This document shows, piece after piece, positions 9,442 through 16,531 of a stretch of 18,300 nucleotides of DNA. The notes below the pieces were generated by a model. The model worked only from the letters and a program-made list of their open reading frames with translations. It had not been told where the DNA came from and ran no database searches. Origin of the DNA: Chromera velia (Eukaryota > Sar > Chromeraceae); assembly GCA_018398765.1 (NCBI GenBank), contig JAHBMJ010002019.1:5539-23838 (forward strand). Direction: 5' to 3'. Both the position numbers and the translations under genes were made by a program. The first letter of the stretch is position 1, and every line of letters begins with the position of its first letter.

Positions 9442-9978
9442 CTATACCCCCCCATGCACACTCAAAACCAGAACGCCTTCCTCCTCTTTCATACGTGCAC
9501 GAAAACTGCCACCCCCTTTTTCAGGGAGCTCCACCCAGAATGGCTCTCGCACTTTCTGTAAGCGGAGACCATGCACACTCACAAAAGAGACTGGCACAGA
9601 CCGAGAGAAAGCTCCATCCAAACGTGCCGTCCTCCTACGTCTATCCACACACTCGACTCTAGGGAGATCCACAGTCATGTCGCTCTCTGCTCTTGCGACG
9701 TCTCCTTCAACCCCCACAAACTCACTGTCCATCTCCCTCACCTCAACCACACAGGACTCAACGTCTCTGCCCAAGAAATGATGGCTGCATCCAGAATCAA
9801 CTACCGGCTTCTTCACCACCCATTTCATTCCACCCCCTCTCGCTCCACCTGCACGCCCCTTGGCGTGTGGTCGCAGTTTTGTCATGTCCTGCCCGGGACG
9901 GCTCTCCCCCTCTTCTTCAGCAAGCAACGCAAAGCGATTGGAAACCCACATGCCGGGGGAATGCGCTGCACTCTGCAC
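9442..9978 (-). pseudogene. Copia aspartic protease region
   Basis: This frame is the same as gag, 12 bases past the TGA. The catalytic motif KKPVVDSGCSHHFLG lies at residues 57-71 counted from the first alternative start (about 9810-9766); copia proteases read D-S-G-A/C-S-x-H. It would act as a dimer to cut the polyprotein. Further on come the usual weakly conserved strands, with VPVSFVSVHGL and EEEGVLVLSVHGG near the end. It ends at a TAG (9444-9442), but the same frame stays open beyond it to about 9280, towards the GAG-pre-integrase segment. The start is not an independent gene start: the protease is part of the gag-pol polyprotein. Confidence 0.85.
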
Positions 9979-9990
9979 CCCCGAGTGTGG

Positions 9991-11394
9991 TCATCTCCCT
10001 CCCTGTCCCCCAGAGGAGGACGAGGAAGACTGCTGCTGCTGGCTTCTATTGGGATCTTGGCTGGAGAGAGGGGGAACCCAAGGGCGAGGCTCGATTCTGG
10101 GCTGCCCCGCACGCTTACGCACACAGTTCTTCTCGAAGTGGGTCGTGTCCTGGCACCACCAGCACCTCTTCGGTCCCCACGGCTGCTGCTGCTGCTGTTG
10201 AGGGGGAGACTGCTGGGAGGAGCGCTGACCGTTCTGTCTCTTTCCCTGATTTCTGAATCCACCAGATCCCCGACCCCGTCTCTGCTGGCCTCTGAAGGCT
10301 CTCTCTCTGCCTCCACTCTGCCTCTGTCTCGCCTTGATCTCTGCATCCCGATCAAAGGATGCGAACCACTCGAGCTCCTTCTTCAGAGTGGCATAGTCAA
10401 TCTGTCTGAGATCCAGCTGCCCCCCCAATCCAGGAAGCTTCGAATCGGATCTGAGGGAGTTGACGAGCTTCATACGCTGGTCGTCCGTGAGGGCGTTGAC
10501 AATCATGATGACCTTGGCGGGATCTGCGATCTCCCACTCCGCATCGTCGGAATCGAGGAGGAGATCCTCGAGTCTCTGGTCGATCTTCGCGAACGACAGC
10601 ACCACACCACTCGGGATGACGACACGACCGTTCCGATCACGGTGGTCGAGGAGCCATGGAAAGACCTGCACACGCTCCTGCACAGCTAGCTTTATCGCCA
10701 GCAGAGTCGAGGAATACTCCTGCTTTATCTTCTCTACAATATCCTCAGGGTTCACCCGCTTCCGTCTCTATCTCCTCACATCTCTCTTGAAGGCCCGAGC
10801 ATCACTTCCTGCCTTGTTCAGCGTGACGATGATGTTGGATCTCCACTCTTCTGTCGAGCGGAAGTGCTTCCTCTGCAAGTGCACATTGGAGAACTCCCCC
10901 CACTGCGACGCAAAGTCAACAATCTCCTTCTTTCCAGCAAATTTCGGGCAGGCGGTCAGGTCCACTTTCTTCGACTGCTTCGACGATCTCTTCTTCCTGC
11001 ATGCGGAACCCACTCTCTGAGCTACAGAGTGGCAAGAAGACGCATCGGAAGATCCACTCACATCAGACGAGTTGGAGTTGGAGGGAGACGGGTCCTTATC
11101 CGAAAAGAAAGCCACGGCGTCGAAGGGCTTTCGGACTTTCTGAGCCTGAACGGCTCCAGGCGCAAACAGAGAAACAGGGGAAATTCTTTCTTTCTTTTCC
11201 GCCACTGCGGCACTGGTTCGACTAGGTGGAATCCATCTATCTAACGAGTCTTCTACTCTCTCCTCCCGCTGGCCTGGAGGCGCAGCATCTCTTCGATCGA
11301 ACTCTGCACTGAGTCTGAATACTTCAGCGCTGATCGGTTCAAGGGCATCATTGAGTAAGCCCCTGAAAAAGCTTTTCATGTCTTCAAAGTTCAT
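9991..11394 (-). pseudogene. gag: Copia gag, interrupted by TAG
   Basis: Gag forms the retrotransposon particle and packages RNA. The first in-frame ATG (11394-11392) lies 44 bases inside the LTR; the open frame extends a little upstream without ATG. The N-terminal part is acidic and serine-rich. The middle (IVEKIKQEYSSTLLAIKLAV to LNSLRSDS-like helices) fits a copia UBN2-type capsid. Near 10118-10170 there is a zinc knuckle CWWCQDTTHFEKNC (C-x2-C-x4-H-x4-C) preceded by a polyglutamine run and RG-rich basic sequence. A TAG at 10770-10768 splits the frame in the linker before NPEDIVEK, and a TGA at 9993-9991 separates gag from protease. Both sides of each stop are in the same frame and have Gag-like content. 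Confidence 0.85.
10181..10201 (-). repeat. CAG trinucleotide run in gag (polyglutamine)
   Basis: A run of CTG on the plus strand encodes about seven glutamines on the minus strand just before the zinc knuckle. A second, shorter CTG run is near 10030. Confidence 0.85.
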
Positions 11395-11438
11395 CTTAAT
11401 AACAAAGTAGCAACAAATCAGAGACTGACACACTGATC

Positions 11439-11666
11439 TATAAGGAATTCACGTGTCAGAACAGAGTTCGGGGAGGAGAGGATGAGTGAATGCGCCTCTC
11501 CTTAAATAAGTCAATGTGGATCGATCAGTTTCTCCTACATGGTGCATGTACAGTTTGTAGTGTTGCAGATTTGCATAGCTTGTAGCACGTTGAGCCCAGG
11601 CTGAAGTCCCTGGGACCGTGGCCGTGAAAGGCCGGCGTCAATCGACCCCGGACGCAATCTCTAACA
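11439..11666 (-). repeat. Copia 5' LTR (right copy)
   Basis: This is a 228-base repeat matching 5684-5921 with 15 substitutions by hand alignment, all A/G or C/T. It precedes gag on the minus strand and so would carry the promoter. I saw no standard tRNA-iMet primer site (TGGTATCAGAGC-like) just inside it. The interior starts GATCAGTGTG. Confidence 0.95.
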
Positions 11667-11672
11667 AGGCTG
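11667..11672. repeat. Copia target-site duplication, right
   Basis: AGGCTG directly follows the right LTR and matches 5678-5683. This shows that both ends come from one insertion event. Confidence 0.85.
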
Positions 11673-12412
11673 TCCCACACACAGGTTGGCAAAACAGATC
11701 AGAAGGCAACGTCTTCACACACATATATAATGATAATCCGACAAGAGACAGGTGTTTGATTCAGCACTAAGCTTGAATTAAATCTTTCCCAAGCTGAAGT
11801 CCAATTGCTGTAATTTAATTTATGTGCGTCGTTGTGTGAACATAACATGTGTGAAATTGTGCGAACCACCCACGGCCATGCAGTGCCCTGGCCGTCTACG
11901 CGTTGTAGGGGCACGGCACCACAAAATACCCGGGCTTTATGCAACGCTGTTGCATAAGAGGGCTGCATAGAGGGGGGGGGTCTTATACAGAGGTGCTCCC
12001 TTCATGAACATTGAACGGGCACAGTGAAGCTCTTCCTCCGGCCAGCCCTTCCCATTGTACATCAGATGGCAGGCTGGTGGGATGGCACGTACACATTACA
12101 AAATTCTAATTCTGGACAGCAAATACGATTCAAATTTCATTTCAGGGCTAGCATCATATAGTAGTGTGTTATATATTTTATTTTTAGTCTAGTAATATAT
12201 GTTTATATATATTTAACATTAGTGATCATCGATTCTGCTAGTAATTTAGTAAGTATTGCATATATCAGTTCGTATAGGCTAGTGTATACTAGAAAAAATC
12301 AAAGATGTTTAGTCACTTGTGATTAGAATATATTTAATTATCCCATGAAGTGATTGAATGTGATTGAATAAAGTGATTAATTAGCCAAAGTCCGATTCTT
12401 ACTAGTCTTTAA
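11673..12412. other. Intergenic, becoming AT-rich; no gene seen
   Basis: No recognisable coding region lies on either strand. The first half has mixed composition and contains a 9-bp perfect hairpin (11937-11957). From about 12100 it is AT-rich, with many TAGT/ATAT words, up to the hAT target site. Confidence 0.6.
11937..11957. repeat. Perfect 9-bp inverted repeat with 3-base loop
   Basis: TTATGCAAC, loop GCT, GTTGCATAA. It stands in intergenic DNA about 270 bases right of the copia element. I do not know its role. Confidence 0.8.
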
Positions 12413-12420
12413 TACCTTAG
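12413..12420. repeat. hAT 8-bp target-site duplication, left
   Basis: TACCTTAG immediately outside the left terminal repeat, identical to 14383-14390. Confidence 0.92.
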
Positions 12421-12443
12421 TAGTGACCATGTTTGATTTGATT
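12421..12443 (+). repeat. hAT left terminal inverted repeat
   Basis: This 23-base terminus starts TAGTG, fitting the hAT end consensus (C/T)A(A/G)NG. It is identical to the reverse complement of 14360-14382, then diverges although both sides continue in TTTGATTTGA-like repeats. Confidence 0.92.
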
Positions 12444-12520
12444 ATATTTGATTTGATTTGATTTGATTTGAGCTTCAACCTCAAATATTTGATATTTGAG
12501 GTAAGATTTGAGGTTAACCT
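12426..12520. repeat. hAT left subterminal repeat array
   Basis: About six TTGAT/TTTGA units follow the terminus, then an imperfect palindrome built from CCTCAAATATTTG and ATATTTGAGG. hAT transposases bind short repeated subterminal motifs through their BED fingers, so this is a likely binding array (inference). Confidence 0.7.
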
Positions 12521-12698
12521 CTTAGGGTTCCTCACTGAGTTACTGACTTACTGTCACTCTGATTATTTTTCTCATGACAATAGTTATCAGAACATTTCTG
12601 ATGTGTGTTTCAAAAATTTAAAAAAATATATATAAAATTATAACTTATCAGTTCCGTAAAAAAAATATGCCTGTGTGGCAGTGTATATACACTAGTCA

Positions 12699-13196
12699 CT
12701 TCAGTGTTGGGAGCAGAAGTCTCTGCACCTTCCCTACAGACGGGAGATCGTAGCGGGGGTCCAGTGCCTTGACCAGCTTTCGCAATGCCTCGTTTTCTGT
12801 GAGATGAGGCCAGCCAGCACTGGCCAGAAAGTCAGTGGTCAGCATATCGCACTTGATTCTCTTCTCATGCGTCTCTGCATATGGTGCGACCACGGCTTCT
12901 GCTTCATCTTTGGTGGGGAAAAACGTTCGCACATCAGGCTGCTTCGTCCCCCCCGTCCCCTCTGACCACTTCTCCTGTCTTTCTTGGAGCAGCTGCACAT
13001 GTTTATCAGACGTGATTGTCAAGCCATGCTGATTGATGAGGTGGGTTTGAAAAGAACTGGTTGCCGCTGCTGCATACTCACAGCCACAAATAGTTTCTCC
13101 TTCCCCCTCGGCTCCTTGTATTTTCACCTGACACTGAATCACATTTGCCCCCTTTTGCACGGACCATATTTTTTTTGCGTACCCGGCTCTAAAAAC
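12699..13196 (-). repeat. 498-bp direct duplication, copy 1 (transposase fragment)
   Basis: It matches 13424-13921 at a constant offset of 725 bases. I find one difference (T at 13102, C at 13827), which changes Glu to Gly in the reading frame. It encodes the BED finger and the pre-catalytic region but lacks the start. It ends on the right exactly beside the N at 13197, and on the left where unrelated AT-rich sequence begins. Confidence 0.9.
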
Positions 13197-13197
13197 N
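13197..13197. other. Ambiguous base N at duplication junction
   Basis: This is the only N in the window. It stands exactly between copy 1 and sequence that belongs downstream in the transposase, which suggests a contig join or polishing problem. Confidence 0.95.
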
Positions 13198-13966
13198 TCA
13201 GGACCTTTCGAACCATCTCTCCGATCTGCTCAGCCCCGTGGTAGATTGTCGTCTCGGGATCCAAAAAGGAGGCTGAATCCATCTCAAAGTTCTCTGTCAG
13301 CCAATGGATTGTGATCGCCAGGAACCCTGACCTTCCTGAATGCGACCACATATCGAGGGTGATCGACACTCGTCGGGTCGCTGCTTTTCTCAACCTGTCT
13401 TTGATTGACAGAATAATCTCGTTCTTCAGTGTTGGGAGCAGAAGTCTCTGCACCTTCCCTACAGACGGGAGATCGTAGCGGGGGTCCAGTGCCTTGACCA
13501 GCTTTCGCAATGCCTCGTTTTCTGTGAGATGAGGCCAGCCAGCACTGGCCAGAAAGTCAGTGGTCAGCATATCGCACTTGATTCTCTTCTCATGCGTCTC
13601 TGCATATGGTGCGACCACGGCTTCTGCTTCATCTTTGGTGGGGAAAAACGTTCGCACATCAGGCTGCTTCGTCCCCCCCGTCCCCTCTGACCACTTCTCC
13701 TGTCTTTCTTGGAGCAGCTGCACATGTTTATCAGACGTGATTGTCAAGCCATGCTGATTGATGAGGTGGGTTTGAAAAGAACTGGTTGCCGCTGCTGCAT
13801 ACTCACAGCCACAAATAGTTTCTCCTCCCCCCTCGGCTCCTTGTATTTTCACCTGACACTGAATCACATTTGCCCCCTTTTGCACGGACCATATTTTTTT
13901 TGCGTACCCGGCTCTAAAAACAAATGCCTCCTTCTTCCCGTTCGACCCTGTCGCATTGTATGACAT
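13198..13966 (-). pseudogene. hAT transposase, N-terminal half (BED finger), truncated
   Basis: The frame starts at ATG 13966-13964 and stays open, without any TAG, TAA or TGA, to the N at 13197. It has a BED-type DNA-binding finger: aromatic AKKIWSV, cysteines in NVIQCQV and TICGCEY, and the histidine pair in SSFQTHLINQHGL. After a linker come DFLASAGWPHLTENEALRKLVKALDPRYDLPS, the family's usual pre-catalytic helices, then SITLDMWSHSGRSGFLAITIHW, which carries the first catalytic Asp of the RNase-H-like fold (LD-x-W). The rest of the fold is missing: at the N the sequence jumps back to an earlier part of the same gene. An open frame without ATG extends upstream for about 35 codons and includes a T-rich run ending in AG that could be an acceptor. 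Confidence 0.85.
13424..13921 (-). repeat. 498-bp direct duplication, copy 2
   Basis: This is the copy that lies in the longer transposase frame. Sequence on both sides (13198-13423 and 13922-13966) continues the coding frame, so this copy is in its original context and copy 1 is the derived or misassembled one. Confidence 0.9.
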
Positions 13967-14229
13967 GTCTTTACGGGGTGTAAAATGTTTGCAGACACTA
14001 AAAAAAGGGGCCGTAAAAGATGTTCCAGCACCAGAAAAGTCAACACAGCTGTTCGGGAAAACGTTCAGCTGATCGGTTTACCTCTGTATGAAGTAAAAGG
14101 GGGTGAAACATCAATTTCAGTGCAGCTTAAAACGTTTTTTTTTTTGAGAGCAAACCATCAAGATTTAGGTTTTTTTATTTGAATCAGCATGCGTGACGGA
14201 TCGGTACTTGCAAAAAGTTTTTTCGGGAC

Positions 14230-14372
14230 CTTCATATTTGAGGTTGAAAGTCATATTGATCAAATATTTGATCGTATTTGATAGGGCTTTAAACACTAGG
14301 TCCTCCTTGACTGGATATTTGATTTGAGCTTAAGCCTTACCTCAAATCAAATCAAATTAAATCAAATCAAAC
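14230..14372. repeat. hAT right subterminal repeat array
   Basis: TCAAAT units in inverse orientation to the left array, plus a 16-base perfect palindrome, GATCAAATATTTGATC (14258-14273). It probably has the same transposase-binding role as the left array. Confidence 0.7.
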
Positions 14373-14382
14373 ATGGTCACTA
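14360..14382 (-). repeat. hAT right terminal inverted repeat
   Basis: The reverse complement is identical to 12421-12443. It is flanked inside by TCAAAT repeats. Confidence 0.92.
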
Positions 14383-14390
14383 TACCTTAG
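14383..14390. repeat. hAT 8-bp target-site duplication, right
   Basis: TACCTTAG immediately outside the right terminal repeat, identical to 12413-12420. Confidence 0.92.
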
Positions 14391-14740
14391 GTCATTCTAA
14401 TGGTGCGTGGTTTTTTTTTTACGTTATAAAAACAAATGTTTTGGGAGTAGCCTAGAGGCTTGTACACATCCAGTGCACTGCATGCATGGCCCAGCCCATG
14501 CAGCCCGGGCCAGTCATGCATGCGCCGGCGCGGCCCACCGCTCCTACTAGCGGCCGCGGCCATCGGTGCATGCATTCGGAGCCGAATAGCCGATTGTACA
14601 GGTTATATCAAAAATTGGGTCTTCATGCATAAGTTTTAAACACAAGGTAAGATGCAAACTTAAAGTCACAGCAAGCCATGATACCAGTCTAAGATGACTG
14701 AGGCCTGATATGTTTAGACGATTAACTCCATAGTTTCAAA
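14391..14740. other. Between transposon remnants; GC-rich island with TGCATGCA sites
   Basis: No gene seen. A GC-rich island at about 14470-14580 holds two TGCATGCA octamers (14479-14486, 14567-14574) plus further GCATGC words, in otherwise AT-rich sequence. It could be a promoter region for the plus-strand BED frame that starts at 14741, but I see no core promoter. Confidence 0.4.
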
Positions 14741-15910
14741 ATGAGTCAAGTGGATGTACGAGACTTCTTCAAAGCAGTTCAGCCACCGCTTGGCAAACCT
14801 GTAGAATCGTATACATGCAATTCCTGCGGAATGACAGCCAGAAGCAGTAGAGGGACATCCAATCTTAGGACTCACCTTCGAAGCTGCAAAAAGAAGACAG
14901 AAGAAATCAAAAAAGCAATCGCTACCCAGCATCAGAATGAGCTCAAAAAGAAAATTGCAAAGATGGGAGATAACGCCACTCTGCTTCTTCACGTTATCTC
15001 CACCACCATAGAGGATGAGGTTCCATTTCCTTCTTCAGTGAAGATGTACTTGAATGATCTTCTTGTTAAGTGGCTTGTTGCTGAGTTTTTAACTCCAAAC
15101 ACTTCTGAGTCAGACCGTTTCCAGCATTTGATACACGTACTAGCAACGATGGGAAGGTGGCTTCCGATACAAGATACAAGACAGAAGCACAATTTGGGAG
15201 AGGGGTGGACGGCCAAACAGGTGTAGCATGCTTTTCAGAGCGATCAAAAGAAGCAGGGGAGAAAAATCATGCGACAAGTTTATGAACAGTAGCTGAAAAA
15301 AGTAGAGGAGGGGGAGAAACAGGCCATTACCACCCAAATAGTCTCTTTGGGATTAGTTGCAGCTCAGCAAGCGTAGGCTGAACAGCTAGCCGGCCTTCCA
15401 CAGCCAAAGTGGAAGAGAGGTGAGACCACCGAGATGGGAAGCGAGGCTGCTGCCTCTTCTAGTTCTTCCTCTAGTAGAGGAAGACCTTTCGCAGGTCTCG
15501 ACGTCCCCCCCCCAGGGTTTGCGAACGATAATCTCGAGCATGGTGATGTGATTGAGGTTCAATACAAGTCAAGCTCAGGAATTGATCAGTCAGAAAAGCT
15601 GAAGGCGTAGGTCGCACCGCAAACCAAGCTTCCCATTGAAGATGCTGAAGAAGGAAGTCAGGAAGCAGGGGGAATCCTTTAGATTAGATGGATGGAAGGA
15701 ACAGTGAATGGAAAAAACATGGCAACATACCAAGACTGTGACAACCGAGGTTCGTACATCAGCATGCGCGAAGTTGTGTGGTGGAAGGTAGTACAACGAG
15801 AAGCAGCAAGGCCCCTAAAGCCTGCACCAATTAGATCGGCCCCCAGTGTTCCAGTGCGGACTCAGTCTGGAGGTGCAAAAGCGAAGGGCCGCCCCCCAGC
15901 TAAAAGATGA
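14741..15910 (+). pseudogene. BED-finger / hAT-like protein, 390-codon frame with five TAG codons
   Basis: From ATG 14741 the frame opens with VRDFFKAVQPP and a BED-like finger YTCNSCGM...NLRTHLRSC (C26, C29, H45, C49). Next is a Lys/Glu coiled-coil-like stretch, then LLVKWLVAEFLTPNTSESDRFQHLIHVL, which parallels the pre-catalytic region of hAT transposases. It meets TAG at 15224, but the same frame continues to a TGA at 15908-15910, interrupted only by TAG at 15290, 15374, 15608 and 15680. The later part has a serine-rich linker, then GDVIEVQYK and, past further TAGs, RWMEGTVNGKN, YQDCDNRGSYI and VVWWKVV, spaced like a Tudor/SH3-type barrel, ending in a basic tail. No hAT catalytic domain is present. 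It may be a decayed transposon gene, or an active gene if UAG is read. I label it pseudogene because under the standard code only the first 161 residues are made. Confidence 0.55.
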
Positions 15911-16467
15911 AATTTGAAAAGGGGGGCAACGACTCAACGAGTGTCAATTAACGTCGATGTGTGCATGTTTCTCTTATTTATATGCGCGTTTGCATGATTG
16001 ATGTCTACATTTATGTTTTTGCATACATCTTTCTGCTTGTTTGTGCCCAGATAATTTTTTGCTCGACAGTGCTTATGGTGTTTTGGTGTTTCGCGTTCGA
16101 ATAACGACAGTGAAAAAGAGTGCATCTTACGTAGTACATACAGTAAGGCCTCCTTTCGCTATGCAGTGTGTGCTGCAGTATGTATGCGTGTTTTGGTGTA
16201 GTGTGTGCATTTTCATGCAATGAGAACGTGTATGAACTTTCAACCGCGTATTCATATGATATGTTATTTGCTAGTTTAATAAGTTTATAATTTGTAAGAT
16301 TTTATAAAATTCTAGTAACACAATAACACAGTCTAGTATAGTAACTGTTACACTACTGCCTATTAACAGTGCCTAACAGCTAGATAGCCCCTGTTTATCT
16401 TTTTCAAAACCAATTTTTTATAGTCATAAACTGTGTTTTTTTAAAAAAAAATCAAAAATATAGCCCA

Positions 16468-16482
16468 GGGGGCTGCGCCCCC
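16468..16482. repeat. GC hairpin in AT-rich DNA
   Basis: GGGGGC, loop TGC, GCCCCC, followed by a further C-run (CGGACCCCCCC). It contrasts sharply with the A/T-rich flanks. Similar GGGGGCTGCGCCCCC words are common in selfish or repetitive DNA, but I cannot assign this one to an element. Confidence 0.75.
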
Positions 16483-16504
16483 CGGACCCCCCCTTAATTA
16501 ATTT

Positions 16505-16531
16505 AGGAATATATTCCTGAATATATTCCTG
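16505..16531. repeat. Palindromic AATATATTCCTG tandem pair
   Basis: AGGAATATATTCCT is a 14-base perfect palindrome (16505-16518). AATATATTCCTG is present twice in tandem at 16508-16519 and 16520-16531. Confidence 0.8.

Larger units (their letters stand above)
5684..11666 (-). mobile_element. Ty1/copia LTR retrotransposon, full length but decayed
   Basis: Two direct LTRs (5684-5921 and 11439-11666) flank a coding interior on the minus strand. AGGCTG occurs immediately outside both ends (5678-5683, 11667-11672) as a target-site duplication. The interior reads gag (with CCHC knuckle), aspartic protease, GAG-pre-integrase finger, DDE integrase, reverse transcriptase and RNase H. Integrase before reverse transcriptase is the copia order. 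Copying is by reverse transcription of an RNA intermediate in Gag particles, followed by integration. This copy cannot make an intact polyprotein by standard rules: I find seven in-frame stops (six TAG, one TGA) and three apparent frameshifts. The LTRs differ at 15 aligned positions plus one 10-base indel, so the insertion is not recent. Confidence 0.95.
12421..14382 (-). mobile_element. hAT DNA transposon, non-autonomous, internally duplicated
   Basis: The ends are exact. Both termini read TAGTGACCATGTTTG inward, with 23 identical bases (12421-12443 and, reversed, 14360-14382). TACCTTAG is duplicated on both outer sides (12413-12420, 14383-14390), the 8-bp target duplication typical of hAT elements. 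The subterminal parts are packed with TTGAT/ATTTGA words. Inside, on the minus strand, lies the N-terminal half of a BED-finger hAT transposase, part of which is present twice. The catalytic C-terminal half and the dimerisation domain are absent, so the element could move only with transposase from elsewhere. A single N (13197) sits at the duplication junction, so the internal structure may partly be an assembly error. The terminal structure is not affected. Confidence 0.9.

Noticed and set aside
9571-10689. 372-codon plus-strand open frame
   Set aside because: It lies opposite gag and protease, whose zinc knuckle, DSG motif and LTR context are clear on the minus strand. The plus frame has no domain.
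11699-11968. 89-codon minus-strand open frame
   Set aside because: No domain, no splice or promoter signal, and it contains the intergenic hairpin.
12421-12480. CRISPR-like or satellite array made of TTTGAT units
   Set aside because: The units have no spacers, and they lie exactly inside the hAT terminus, which explains them.
12696-13160. A second, independent transposase gene
   Set aside because: It is copy 1 of the 498-bp duplication, without a start and almost identical to the longer frame.
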